Below are positions 23,334-32,603 of a DNA stretch of 32,603 nt, piece after piece. The translations under genes and the position numbers were made by a program. The DNA is from Chitinophagaceae bacterium (GTDB lineage Bacteria > Bacteroidota > Bacteroidia > Chitinophagales > Chitinophagaceae), in contig JADLHL010000043.1 of assembly GCA_020848815.1 (NCBI GenBank), positions 1 to 32,603 on the forward strand. The letters are read 5' to 3'. The notes below the pieces were generated by a model that was given only the letters and a program-made list of their open reading frames with translations, ran no database searches and was not told the DNA's origin. Position 1 is the first letter of the stretch. Each line of letters opens with the position of its first letter.

Positions 23334-26300
23334 CTAGTTGGCTTTCACCATTTTGTGGTACCAGCGTTGTGTGCCGTCGGTTACAGTTATGGTGTATACA
23401 CCCGGTTGTAACTGTTGTGTATTGATGCTTGTTTTATCGGCAGTTGCATTGCTTTGCCATTTGCCATTCATCACTATTCTGCCTGCAGCATCGCTTATTT
23501 GCCACTGCACTTGTATAGGTGCGTTGTGTACCATTGCCAGCAGCAGTTGGTTTTGCACTGGGTTTGGATAGGTATGAATGCTGGTACGGATGCTGCCAAA
23601 CTGAATACTGCGTACTGCACTGAATGAAAACTGTCCGTCACGATCTGTTTGTTTAATACGATACATGCGGTTACCGGTTTTGCCTTCAGTTTTATCTGTA
23701 AAGAAGTATGTAGCAGCAGCTGCATTTTTGGCAGCCACAATGCCGATTGTTTCAAACTCAATACCATTGGTACTTACCTGCACTTCGTACTGCAGTGCAT
23801 TGCTTTCGTTGGCAGTTTGCCATTGCAATTGTACGTTTTGTTGTGCATCTTTTTTCGCATCAAAAGCTACCCAGGTTACTGGCAATGCAATACTGTAACT
23901 ACCATCAGTAATCCAAAATTCTGAGAAAGCATCCACTTCAAACTCTGCATAGTAGCCGCTGCCGTAGGGTGTAAATACAATGTTGTCGCTGACGATACTG
24001 CGCCACAAGCCGATGATGTTATTTTCGAGAGTGCCGTCTTCATTGGCCCCTTCAGAATAACGGGCAATATTGAGTTTGTTGTATGCAGCTGGTGGTGTAC
24101 AATCAGCACAATTCGTTGCCAATCGCATTTCTTCTACATCGGTATCGGTAAAGTAAAGCCGAACGGTTACTGCATTGCCTAGTACCTGATTGGTAGGTTT
24201 TATAGTAAAGCTGCGGTTGGCAAAATATTGATGACCATCGTTGCGAACGTTTCCGGTATTGATCCAGGCTTTTACAGCGGTACTACCCAGGTTATTTCCA
24301 TTGGGGAAAAGTGTTGCAATCAGTTGTCCTCCATCAATAAAATCGAAACGATTGTTGCCGCTTACCAGTTGTGTAACCGTATTGCTACTGGCTGCTTGTG
24401 CATAGATAGGAACAGCGTTGTCAAAAACGTGAATATCATCAATGGCTACACCTTCACGGTTTACAGCGTCGTCGCTGGCTACTACAATGCGCAGGCTTAT
24501 GTTGCCGGCTTGCTTAGGTAGTGCTGTGGTGGCCACATGCCAGTGTGTTTGGTTTTTGCTTACCCATGCTTGTGCGGCAGCAAAATCGTACCAGTTGGTA
24601 CCACTGCCGGCTGCGCCAAGTTTAGTCCAATTGATGCCGTCGTAAGAATATTCTACCCAAACTGCGTCGCACACAATATTGTACATGCTGCAGTCTTCCA
24701 TATCATACGCCATGCTAAAGCTGAGCGTTGGGGCAGTCATGCTGTTGATGTTGAAGCAGGGTGAGTACAAGTAGCTGCGTTCGTTATCGTTGTAATGTGC
24801 TGTCAATGAGGTTTTCCAGGCATTGTTTCCACTGGCGGCAGCAGTAATACCTGTATGTGCAGGTGTACCAAACTGCCAGCTGTTGTTGATGCCTTGCGTA
24901 AACCAGTTGCCGGTGCCATTTTCAAAATCTTCTTTGTAAGGAAAACTACTGATGACCGGTTGGTTGCGAATACTGGCAGTGGTACTGTTGTTATCGCTGA
25001 TGTTATCGCCGGGCATGCTTACTGTAGCTACAATAGTGTATGCACCGTGATTGGCAAAGTTGGCAGGCGAAGCAAATGTGTAAGTGATGGTAGTATGAGC
25101 AGGAATACTTGGAATAATTTCCTGCACTGTGCTGCCGTTGTTGATACGGTAGGTAACAGGAATATTCAACATCGTTGTATTCATAGAATTGTACACCTGC
25201 ACCCGAATAGGTACTGCCGCCGTAAGGCCACAACTAAAAATATACGGTGTATCAATAGCCACCATTTGCAAATCGTTGGATGCAAGTTGCAGACTAATGT
25301 CATCAAAACTGTAGCCGGCAAATCTGCGGTTATCAGCAGCTGCATACAAGCCAAACTGTCCAAACTTAATTTGAGTAGCCGGCCCAAACTGTTGACCTGC
25401 GTTTGCCAGCGCATCACTCAGTTCTATACTGTGTGTTTGCTTGTATTCTCCCGGCACTGCTGGTTGATTGGCAGCCAGGTCGTACACTTCAATCCAGCTG
25501 TTGCTTTCATTACCTCTTGCCCACACTTTATTCTGCGGATGGCTTACTTGTGCAATGCCATGTTGCTGATAGAAAAACTGCAACCTTACTTCTTGACCGG
25601 TATTATATCCCGACAAGTTGAAGGTGCCGGTAAGTTCGTTGCTGGCAGTGGTGGCATATGGAGTGGAGCGACGTACATCCATGGTGGCTGCTTTGCTGCC
25701 ATTACGTGCTACATCGCCAAAGGCACTGGTACGTAAGCGGCCAAAAATATCAGCGCTGCTGAAATCCCATCGGGTGCTGCCGGGTACACCGGTAGTAGCA
25801 GTGGTAAGTTGTACGCTTTCCGCGGTTTCAAATGTTTCTGTAAATGCAGGTATGAGGCTGATAGGCGCATTGGCTAATTGCTGAATGCGAACCCGCAGTG
25901 TATCGTTGCTGCTATTGTTATCTACTAATGCATTCGTAACTACCGCTGTAATGTTGTAAGTGCCTGGTGCAGAAAAATCGATGCCGTTAAAAGTATGCAC
26001 TGCAGTGCTGTTTGCTGCCAACGGAGTGGTAATGTCTTGCTGCACAAATGAGCCGCCGTTGATGCTGTATTTTACAGCATAAGCATTTGCAATTGCGTCA
26101 TCCAGATTTTTGATACGGATGCTGACAGCAGTTGATGCGGTTAAGGCAGTGGCTGTATATTGGCGGCCTGTTACAGGGCTTACAATGGCATCCAGTTTCA
26201 AATCGTTGTTGCTGATTGCTCCACTGCAAGCACCTGTGTTGGGTTGTCTTTCAATGGGCGTGTTCCAACGGCTTGTTTGGCCGTTTATAACTGTGCGAAC

Positions 26301-28709
26301 GGAAACGTAATACACTGAATCTTTTGATAAACCACCTATGGTGTAAGTAAGCGTACTGTTGCTCACTTGTGCTATGGGTTGCATTTCAGCCCCTCTTTTC
26401 ATAATCACCTGAAAAGAGTCAGCCCCTGTTACGTTCGTCCAGTTTAGTTTGATGTATCCTTCGCACTGTTCAGCTATGGGTGCAAGCCCAATGCTTGGGT
26501 TGCAAATCAGCGAAAAATTTCCTGTTGTATCAGATACACCACTCGTATTGTGGGTAATCCTGATTTTAGAAGTTGTGTTAATGGTGAGTGGTGCAGACCA
26601 GTTGTAAAAACGGGTTGCAGCAACTACATTGTTGCTTATCAGGTTCCAGGTATTGCCTCCATCATAACTGTATTCCAGTGTGAGACTGCCCGCTGCATTG
26701 CCGTTGTAATCCCATGTAATCGGAACAGATGGACCATTCGGTGTCCATGTTTCACCAGCAGCAGGGCTTAGTATTTCAATGCCGGATGGCACATAGTCAA
26801 ATGCCACTGCATAAAGCTGTGGAGCGTTTACCATTACATCATAGCCTCTCACCCTTATGGTATAGTTGCCAGCTGTAGGCGTTGGTATTACTATTTGTTC
26901 AACGTTGTTTACATGGTCTGTGCCGGGAGTAGCTGCATTGGCCACGCCACTGGGCGAAGGATTCAGTACCAATGGATAAACAGTGGTACCTCCCGGTGTT
27001 ATTACCTGAAGATCCAAATCGTTGATGAGTGCTTTTGCCGCTATCGGATTGGCAGCTGGGTCGTGCCAATACAGCATTACTTTCAGTTGGTGTGTGCCAG
27101 CAGGAACGCTGATAACGGTGTCTTTTACAGCACCTTGGGTAATGTTGTTTTGCTGATAGTTGGCAGCTTCCAGCATCCGCAGGCTGTTGCTCAGTTGCAT
27201 CATGCCAAAGCCGTGCCTGTAATCGGGGCCGGGTGTGCCTAAATCTCTGGCGCCATTCAGCAACAGTGCTTTCATGAGTGCACCTTGTGGGTTGCTGTTG
27301 CCATTGAGTTGACGGTATCTTTCGTACAACAATGCCAGCCCGCCTGTAATGGCAGGTGCTGCCATGCTTGTGCCCCAGCTACCCCAGTAAGCATTGCTCA
27401 TGCTAAAAAAACCGGTGGTGCTCATAATGGCTTCACCAAGTGCCACAATTTCTGGCTTTATGCGGCCATCTTTTACGGGGCCAGAACTACTGCTGCTACT
27501 GGCTAACTGTACATAATCGGTACGGCCGCTGGTGATGGTATTTTTTGCAGTTTGCATGCCAGAAAGTACAGTGGCATAATGGAAAGGATACGGCGAACAG
27601 GTGTATTCGCCATCATTGCCGGAGGCAAAAATGTGTAGTAATTGCGGGAAGGTAAATGCTTGTTCATCCAGCAAATAACTATTAAGGTCGTAGGTGCCAT
27701 TCATGTCGCAGTCGCCTACTATATTGCCGTAGCTGTTGTTGGTAAGCACCATGTTGTAATCACGAACGTAAGTGGCAGCATTTGTCCAAATACCACCAAA
27801 CCACTGGCTTACAATGGTAGCCTTGGGTGCATAGCCGGCCCGCTGTGGCAGCAGTATGCCGGCACCGGCTACGGTACCAGTGGTGTGAGCTCCGTGATCG
27901 TTTACAATACCGGGGGTATGGTTGATAATTCTGTCTGAAAGGTCGGGGTGCAGGCTGGGGTCGGCATCGTCGCCTACACCAACGGTTACGCCTTTGCCGG
28001 TAAGGCCACGGCCACCGCCAGCTATGGGCGAAGAAAGCTGATTGGCTCCCGCCATGTTGCGGCTACTTTGGTTCAATATTTTTTCGGGAGGTGGAATGGT
28101 TTGCACATAAGCCACAAAAGGCAGTGCTGCCAGCTTTTGAATATCGGCTTTGGCGCAGGTAAGGCTATACACACCCCACTGATTGGCGGGAGATGTGGCA
28201 GCCTGAAAACCGGCTTGAGATAACAACATGCGTACTTCTGTAACGCCAATGCCTTTGTAGGTGGCCAGCATAAGTTGCACCTGGTCGTTTCCCTGCAGTG
28301 CATGTGCCGGTATATTGCCTGCAGCCAGTGATGGCCGCATTTTATGTGCAGGTTCTAATACTGCGGTTGCATCTACGCCCCAGCGTTGTAAATCTGAAGA
28401 TTGCGGCGCCTGATTGGTAGCCACCATAAAAGTGTTGTTGTCTACTTTGGCCAGTATGCGTAAGGATGATTGAGCCGTTGCTGCAGAGAGCAACTCTTTT
28501 TGCTGGCTATGAACCAGAAAATAATATTTGCCAGCTGCCTGCTGGCGGGTAATGGCTTGTAACGCCTTACTTTCTCCTGCCTGAGATAAGGTAATTTTTT
28601 GACCGGTAGCCAGCGTGGCTGCTACTTGCTTTTGGGCTACTGCTGAAAGTCCTGCTCCTGCTAATGCAATCATCAAGCACAGGACCCTACAAAAAGTGAT
28701 CTTTTTCAT
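23334..28709 (-). CDS. Secreted S8 (subtilisin-like) peptidase with T9SS sorting domain
   Basis: A 1791-residue secreted protease. Signal peptide 1-26 (ends LSAVAQ). A propeptide of about 200 residues follows, then an S8 domain with Asp247 (VGVGDDAD), His272 (DHGAHTTGTVAG), oxyanion Asn365 (ASGNDG) and Ser448 (GTSMAAP). Then a jelly-roll or P-like domain (about 530-640), an Ig-like domain (650-735), FN3 (740-825), a CARDB-like domain (835-945), a jelly-roll (955-1130), a second CARDB-like domain (about 1140-1245), a MAM-like domain (about 1250-1420), and further beta-rich sequence. The last 80 or so residues (YPNPVQNQLLLAM ... GVYTITVTDGTQRWYHKMVKAN) form a type A T9SS sorting domain, so it should be exported by the gliding/Por secretion system and anchored or released at the surface. 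A bidirectional terminator follows; the gene is 34 bp downstream of a small lipoprotein gene. Confidence 0.93.
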   Translation of the reverse strand: MKKITFCRVLCLMIALAGAGLSAVAQKQVAATLATGQKITLSQAGESKALQAITRQQAAGKYYFLVHSQQKELLSAATAQSSLRILAKVDNNTFMVATNQAPQSSDLQRWGVDATAVLEPAHKMRPSLAAGNIPAHALQGNDQVQLMLATYKGIGVTEVRMLLSQAGFQAATSPANQWGVYSLTCAKADIQKLAALPFVAYVQTIPPPEKILNQSSRNMAGANQLSSPIAGGGRGLTGKGVTVGVGDDADPSLHPDLSDRIINHTPGIVNDHGAHTTGTVAGAGILLPQRAGYAPKATIVSQWFGGIWTNAATYVRDYNMVLTNNSYGNIVGDCDMNGTYDLNSYLLDEQAFTFPQLLHIFASGNDGEYTCSPYPFHYATVLSGMQTAKNTITSGRTDYVQLASSSSSSGPVKDGRIKPEIVALGEAIMSTTGFFSMSNAYWGSWGTSMAAPAITGGLALLYERYRQLNGNSNPQGALMKALLLNGARDLGTPGPDYRHGFGMMQLSNSLRMLEAANYQQNNITQGAVKDTVISVPAGTHQLKVMLYWHDPAANPIAAKALINDLDLQVITPGGTTVYPLVLNPSPSGVANAATPGTDHVNNVEQIVIPTPTAGNYTIRVRGYDVMVNAPQLYAVAFDYVPSGIEILSPAAGETWTPNGPSVPITWDYNGNAAGSLTLEYSYDGGNTWNLISNNVVAATRFYNWSAPLTINTTSKIRITHNTSGVSDTTGNFSLICNPSIGLAPIAEQCEGYIKLNWTNVTGADSFQVIMKRGAEMQPIAQVSNSTLTYTIGGLSKDSVYYVSVRTVINGQTSRWNTPIERQPNTGACSGAISNNDLKLDAIVSPVTGRQYTATALTASTAVSIRIKNLDDAIANAYAVKYSINGGSFVQQDITTPLAANSTAVHTFNGIDFSAPGTYNITAVVTNALVDNNSSNDTLRVRIQQLANAPISLIPAFTETFETAESVQLTTATTGVPGSTRWDFSSADIFGRLRTSAFGDVARNGSKAATMDVRRSTPYATTASNELTGTFNLSGYNTGQEVRLQFFYQQHGIAQVSHPQNKVWARGNESNSWIEVYDLAANQPAVPGEYKQTHSIELSDALANAGQQFGPATQIKFGQFGLYAAADNRRFAGYSFDDISLQLASNDLQMVAIDTPYIFSCGLTAAVPIRVQVYNSMNTTMLNIPVTYRINNGSTVQEIIPSIPAHTTITYTFASPANFANHGAYTIVATVSMPGDNISDNNSTTASIRNQPVISSFPYKEDFENGTGNWFTQGINNSWQFGTPAHTGITAAASGNNAWKTSLTAHYNDNERSYLYSPCFNINSMTAPTLSFSMAYDMEDCSMYNIVCDAVWVEYSYDGINWTKLGAAGSGTNWYDFAAAQAWVSKNQTHWHVATTALPKQAGNISLRIVVASDDAVNREGVAIDDIHVFDNAVPIYAQAASSNTVTQLVSGNNRFDFIDGGQLIATLFPNGNNLGSTAVKAWINTGNVRNDGHQYFANRSFTIKPTNQVLGNAVTVRLYFTDTDVEEMRLATNCADCTPPAAYNKLNIARYSEGANEDGTLENNIIGLWRSIVSDNIVFTPYGSGYYAEFEVDAFSEFWITDGSYSIALPVTWVAFDAKKDAQQNVQLQWQTANESNALQYEVQVSTNGIEFETIGIVAAKNAAAATYFFTDKTEGKTGNRMYRIKQTDRDGQFSFSAVRSIQFGSIRTSIHTYPNPVQNQLLLAMVHNAPIQVQWQISDAAGRIVMNGKWQSNATADKTSINTQQLQPGVYTITVTDGTQRWYHKMVKAN

Positions 28710-28743
28710 AGAGTGTGTTTTGATAATCTACCAAGGCAGGATA

Positions 28744-28911
28744 CTAATTCATCCCTTTAATCTTGAACTTAGCTTTCTTTTCTGGTTTTTCTCCGGCCAA
28801 AACACGTTCGGCACCCATACTGGCACTATTGCTGGGACAGCCACGTTTTTTACTGCTTGCACAAGACAGTAAGAACCCAGAAAATGCCAAAACCAGTAAT
28901 CGTTTCTTCAT
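28744..28911 (-). CDS. Small predicted lipoprotein (55 residues)
   Basis: ATG is complementary to 28909-28911; the stop is TAG at 28744-28746. The protein begins MKKRLLVLAFSGFLLSCASS: a basic N-terminus, a hydrophobic core and an LLSC lipobox with Cys at 17. After it come a short KKRGCPSN segment with a second Cys (25), then GAERVLAGEKPEKKAKFKIK and a final GMN. The mature part is about 39 residues and very basic. The G-A-E-R motif and Lys-rich tail recall small conserved lipoproteins of Chitinophagaceae, from memory only. It lies 94 bp after the carbonic-anhydrase-like gene and 34 bp before the subtilase gene, all on the same strand, so co-transcription is plausible. Confidence 0.75.
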   Translation of the reverse strand: MKKRLLVLAFSGFLLSCASSKKRGCPSNSASMGAERVLAGEKPEKKAKFKIKGMN

Positions 28912-29005
28912 TCAACGTAAGGTAAGCCAACAATAATTGTGAGGCTTGTTAGGACAAATGTCTGCATTAATCTATTATCAAACAATGTCTTTTGTCAGTT
29001 AATGG

Positions 29006-29524
29006 TCAATTCTCTTTAAACCAACCGGAATACATTACGTAATTATTAGCTATCCGGTTTATTTCTCCTTCTATTAATCCTGCTGAAATATCTTTTACTT
29101 TTTTGGCTGGCACCCCTGCAAATATGCTGCCTGCAGGTACCTGTGTCCCTTCCAGTACTACAGCGCCTGCGGCTATTATACTATTGCTTTCTATTACTAC
29201 GCCGTCCATTACAATGGCTCCCATGCCTATCAATACATTGTCGTGCACGGTGCAGCCATGTACAATGGCGTGGTGCCCAATGCTCACATTGTTGCCAATA
29301 ACGGTCGGATATTTCTGATAAGTACAATGAATACAAGCCCCGTCCTGCACATTTACTTTATGGCCCATGGTTATGTAGTTCACATCGCCCCTGATGACGG
29401 CATTAAACCAAACACTGCATTCATCACCCATGGTTACATCGCCCACTATGGTAGCATTGGGTGCTATAAACGGGTCTTTTCCCCATCGGGGCTCTTTGCC
29501 AAGCACAGGCAGAATTACAGGCAT
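29006..29524 (-). CDS. Gamma-carbonic anhydrase family protein (YrdA/PaaY-like)
   Basis: A 172-residue left-handed parallel beta-helix protein built from hexapeptide repeats (for example PNATIVGDVTMGDECSVWFNAVIRGDV, seen from residue 22 on). Candidate zinc ligands are H66 (ACIHC), H84 and H89 (SIGHHAIVHGC), spaced as in gamma-carbonic anhydrases and YrdA-type proteins. The C-terminal FAGVPAKKVKDIS is the family's capping motif, followed by a helix. Homologues bind metal trimerically; carbonic anhydrase activity is variable and often undetected, so only family membership is claimed. It is divergent from the TraB-family gene (88 bp between starts) and is probably first in a minus-strand series with the small lipoprotein. 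Confidence 0.94.
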   Translation of the reverse strand: MPVILPVLGKEPRWGKDPFIAPNATIVGDVTMGDECSVWFNAVIRGDVNYITMGHKVNVQDGACIHCTYQKYPTVIGNNVSIGHHAIVHGCTVHDNVLIGMGAIVMDGVVIESNSIIAAGAVVLEGTQVPAGSIFAGVPAKKVKDISAGLIEGEINRIANNYVMYSGWFKEN

Positions 29525-29612
29525 AAAAAAAGATTGAGTGGTTCAACAACGAAAATCGGGTATTTGCCTACAACTTCGCCAAACGTTTAAGCAATTTCAA
29601 TAGCTATTGGTT

Positions 29613-32603
29613 ATGAATTCAGGTAATCTTTTGTCCAAACACACACGAACTGCGTCTCTGGTGTTTGCCGTTTTATTTTTTGCCCAGCTGCCACTCATGG
29701 CTCAGGAGCCCAGCACTTTTTTGTACCGCATCAGCGGCAATGGGCTGGTAAAGCCTTCTTTTATCTGGGGTACCATTCATGTGGATGATCAGCAGGTGTT
29801 CAATTTTCCCGATTCATTGTACCGCTACCTGGAGCAAGCCGACGTGTATGCCATGGAAGTGCATCCTGACAGTATTGTAGAAAAAGCACTGGCACATTAT
29901 TTTACCAAAAAGCAACGCAAGCCAATTGCTGACATGGTAGATGCTGCCGGTTTGCAACGCCTCAAAAAAAAGTACCAGTCGAAGCTGAGCAAGCCCTTGG
30001 AAAAAATGACAGTGGCCGAAGTGCTGATGGAGCAACAGGTAGCAAACAGCGGCAAACAGCAAGGCGGCAACATGGGCACATTCATGGATATGTACCTGAT
30101 GGTGGTGTCGCGGAGTATGGGCAAAAAAATCATAGGCCTGGAGCAGGTAGAAGATCAGCTGAACCTGTTGGACCAATTGGTTTCCGGTCAGGATCCGGAA
30201 TACATTCTCAATGAATTTGCAGCGCCCAAAACCACACAGCAACTCATTAAATCTTACGTCGCCGGCGATTTGAATGCGGTGTTGAAAATGGTGAACACAT
30301 TGCCTCCGGCAGTGGAAGTTCCCTTTTTATCGGCCCGCAATAAAATAATGCTGGAGCACCTTGTACCTGCCATGCGGGAGGCGAGTGTTTTTACAGCAGT
30401 GGGTGTGGCACACTTGCCCGGCAATCTGGGGCTGCTCAAACTGTTGCAGCAGCAAGGCTACACGGTTACACCTGTTTTTGGCAAAAAAAACCTGCATGCA
30501 TCCAAATACCAGCCGCCCACCGAAGGCTATGCCGCCAGTAACGATTGGTTTTTGCATCAGTCGCCCGAAGAGGGGTACACCGCCAGTTTTCCCGGCAAGC
30601 CTGTAACCAACGACCTGCAAAACACGGGCTTCAAAATGCACACGTATATTGATTGGGCCACCACTACTTATTACTACAGCATGCATGTGGCAGCGCAGGT
30701 AGAAATAAACGATCAAAACCGGGATAGTATGCTTACCGCTACTGCCAATGCTTCCAGCAAAAACAGTAATGGTAAAAATGCGCCCATTTTGCGCAGCTTG
30801 GTATTTAAAAATATGGCTGCTAAAGAGGCCGTTTTTCCCAGCCGCGAAAACAGCACCATCCGGTTGCTGCTGGTAAGCCGGGCCGAAGATTTATACATGA
30901 TGCTTGTAGCAGCCAAAGACACCAATAATTTGTTTAATACTGCCGCTGAAAGGTTCTTCCAATCGCTGACGGTATTGCCAAAGCAGGCATCTGCATCCAG
31001 TTGGTATCAGGATGATGAAGCACAGTTTAAAGTGCTGATACCGGGCAAGCCGCAAATCAATCCGCCAGGTATGCAGTCGGGCCAAGACGATGCCGATACG
31101 AAGGAAAAAACCATTTACAAAAGAGTAGATGGAACGGGCAATGAATTGATGATAAAAGTGATACACAGCACCAAAGGATATTTAGCCTCCGTGCAAAGCA
31201 TAATGCAAAACGCCATGCTCGAAAGTGTAAAATCTATGTCGGATAAAGGAGACATTCAAATTACAGACATACAATGGCTTGGCCGGAAAGTGCAGCGGGT
31301 AAGGGGCAACATGCCGGGCAATTTGCGGTATGAAATGCGCAACGTAGTCCGCGGTGCCCGCTTATATTCTGTTTGGTATTTCGATAGTCAGAAAGCCTAC
31401 AGCGAACCAAAGGCCGATAGTTTTTTTTCGAGCTTTACATTGTTGCCTTACCCCGAAGTACAGGTAAAAAATCAGCAAATGAAGGATATAACAATCGGCA
31501 GTTTTGGCGACTCGGCTACCTACGAAACCAACTATGCCGATGAAGCCGACAGCAGCATCCTGAAAGCATACAATCCGGCATTGGGTGTTTGGTTTACTGC
31601 TAAGCGAAAAGTGTTGTCGCCTTTTGCCTGGGCTGCATCCGATTCATTGTTGCTCTCTGCCATGCTGCCTGCTGCAGCCAAAGCCGGCAACGCCAGCATT
31701 GTACAGCAACGCTATACTCACACCAACGGTATGCCTGCACTCACGGTGCTGTCAAAAGATACAGCTGCACAAATGTGGAGCCGCTTTCAATTGATAAAAG
31801 CCGGCAACGAAATAGTTGAATTGAGCGTACAAACAGACAGCGTTGGTGTGCAGCATACATCGGTACCTGCGTGGTTTAATGCTTTTGCAATACGCAACAA
31901 CGCAGCTTATGTTGATGTAAGCAAAAGAACAGCCAAAACGGTGTTCGACTCGTTGCGTATTTGTAGCAATGAACAGTTTGAAAAATGGGTTAGTGATGTA
32001 GATGAATTGCCCTTTACAAAAGCTGATTTGCCACTGCTGCTCAGCGAAGCCCGCATGCTATGGCCACGTGATACTGTCGGGTATCCATCGTTGGACGCAC
32101 AGCTCTGGCAAATGATAGAAAAAGTATCCGATGCATCTCAACTCGACTTGTTGAAAACTGCTTATCACAATGCCGATAGTAATTCATCTGCACAGGGTAA
32201 AATTGTATCTATGCTCATGAAAATGGATGATGCAAACGCATTGGCATTTGTGCAACAGGCTTTGCCACTCACCAGGCAGAAGGAAGTGTATCCCGGAGAA
32301 ATTTTCGGTCGTTTTTACAACAACCTTGAGTTGGCAAAAAAACTGCTGCCCAACTGGTACCCGCTGCTGAGTGATACTACGTATGGGCCAGGCATTGTAA
32401 ATACCTACCTGCTACTGGCTGATAGTAATATGGCACCAACGCCGCCAGCAGATATGCCGCAAAAAGTAATAGCCTTGTCACAGCATTTTTTGACGATACT
32501 TAGTAAGCCAGATCATGAATATTATTCCTACATGGATGCAATGCCCCGATACCTGGCGAAGATGAAAACACCCGAAGCCGATGCCTTGCTGTTCGACTTT
32601 ACC
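29613..32603 (+). CDS. TraB/GumN family protein with long C-terminal extension (partial)
   Basis: The frame is open for 997 codons from ATG 29613 to the window edge, so the 3' end is missing. A signal peptide ends about LPLMAQ (residue 31). The TraB/GumN (Tiki-like) domain follows: FLYRISGNGLVKPSFIWGTIHV (about 36-57), an acidic-basic helical region, and the closing GVAHLPGNLGLLKLLQQQGY (about 264-283) with the family's G-x-x-H-x-x-G motif. Beyond residue 300 come at least 700 residues of unrecognised sequence containing two or three repeats of a mixed alpha/beta unit (FPGKPVTNDLQ and IPGKPQINPPG, each followed by Y/W-rich strands). Eukaryotic Tiki members are metalloproteases; the bacterial role is unknown. 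It is transcribed divergently from the gamma-carbonic anhydrase gene. Confidence 0.88.
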   Translation, partial: MNSGNLLSKHTRTASLVFAVLFFAQLPLMAQEPSTFLYRISGNGLVKPSFIWGTIHVDDQQVFNFPDSLYRYLEQADVYAMEVHPDSIVEKALAHYFTKKQRKPIADMVDAAGLQRLKKKYQSKLSKPLEKMTVAEVLMEQQVANSGKQQGGNMGTFMDMYLMVVSRSMGKKIIGLEQVEDQLNLLDQLVSGQDPEYILNEFAAPKTTQQLIKSYVAGDLNAVLKMVNTLPPAVEVPFLSARNKIMLEHLVPAMREASVFTAVGVAHLPGNLGLLKLLQQQGYTVTPVFGKKNLHASKYQPPTEGYAASNDWFLHQSPEEGYTASFPGKPVTNDLQNTGFKMHTYIDWATTTYYYSMHVAAQVEINDQNRDSMLTATANASSKNSNGKNAPILRSLVFKNMAAKEAVFPSRENSTIRLLLVSRAEDLYMMLVAAKDTNNLFNTAAERFFQSLTVLPKQASASSWYQDDEAQFKVLIPGKPQINPPGMQSGQDDADTKEKTIYKRVDGTGNELMIKVIHSTKGYLASVQSIMQNAMLESVKSMSDKGDIQITDIQWLGRKVQRVRGNMPGNLRYEMRNVVRGARLYSVWYFDSQKAYSEPKADSFFSSFTLLPYPEVQVKNQQMKDITIGSFGDSATYETNYADEADSSILKAYNPALGVWFTAKRKVLSPFAWAASDSLLLSAMLPAAAKAGNASIVQQRYTHTNGMPALTVLSKDTAAQMWSRFQLIKAGNEIVELSVQTDSVGVQHTSVPAWFNAFAIRNNAAYVDVSKRTAKTVFDSLRICSNEQFEKWVSDVDELPFTKADLPLLLSEARMLWPRDTVGYPSLDAQLWQMIEKVSDASQLDLLKTAYHNADSNSSAQGKIVSMLMKMDDANALAFVQQALPLTRQKEVYPGEIFGRFYNNLELAKKLLPNWYPLLSDTTYGPGIVNTYLLLADSNMAPTPPADMPQKVIALSQHFLTILSKPDHEYYSYMDAMPRYLAKMKTPEADALLFDFT

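Noticed and set aside
24855-25736. A 293-codon open frame on the plus strand opposite the subtilase gene.
   Set aside because: It is Cys- and Arg-rich, without signal or domain, and is the shadow of a conserved multi-domain protein.
28955-28982. Candidate promoter for the small lipoprotein: TTTG and GACATTTG on the minus strand.
   Set aside because: The 16-bp spacer is shorter than the usual 19-20 bp and the -7 box is imperfect.

Overview
The window looks like chromosomal DNA of a Bacteroidota bacterium, most probably of the Chitinophagaceae. This rests on gene content: a type IX secretion (T9SS) subtilase with a C-terminal sorting domain, an FtsX-DUF3098-UppP cluster, a TonB plug protein, a FecA-like receptor, a UMF1-type transporter, DUF4394 and DUF3108 proteins, and few Shine-Dalgarno sequences. 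Genus is inference; no rRNA or tRNA gene is visible.

Layout. 1-1.97 kb: start of a probable HerA-like (DUF853) ATPase (-), a HIT hydrolase (+), a DUF433/DUF5615 toxin-antitoxin pair (+), and ruvC (-). The TA pair lies between two related CTCCCT-NN-AGGGAG palindromes, and the second encodes the end of RuvC. 1.99-6.03 kb: a two-gene (+) operon (flippase-like membrane protein, DUF3108 protein) facing a (-) pair (UMF1 transporter, metallo-beta-lactamase-fold hydrolase). 6.27-9.65 kb: a stand-alone TonB-plug protein (+) facing uppP, the DUF3098 gene and ftsX (-), with an intrinsic terminator hairpin just before uppP. 9.9-12.7 kb: leuS (+), with a GC-rich palindrome in frame beside the KMSKS motif. 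12.8-15.9 kb: an AT-rich orphan lipoprotein (-) and a tandem-DUF4394 lipoprotein (+), separated by a 32-bp palindrome. 15.9-19.4 kb: mfd (-). 19.6-23.2 kb: FecA-like receptor and DoxX-like membrane protein (+). 23.3-29.5 kb (-): a 1791-residue secreted subtilase, a 55-residue lipoprotein, and a gamma-carbonic anhydrase-like protein. 29.6 kb to the end: a TraB/GumN-family protein with a long extension, open at the edge.

Most of the window is ordinary core genome (DNA repair, translation, envelope) with secreted or surface accessory genes. The main unexplained thread is a set of short GC-rich palindromes with a shared layout (two pyrimidine blocks, a short loop, one purine block). They bracket the TA cassette, supply the last residues of RuvC, and appear to be inserted in frame in leucyl-tRNA synthetase, resembling in principle the protein-coding palindromic elements known from Rickettsia. 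No CRISPR array, prophage, insertion sequence or complete new multi-gene system was found.
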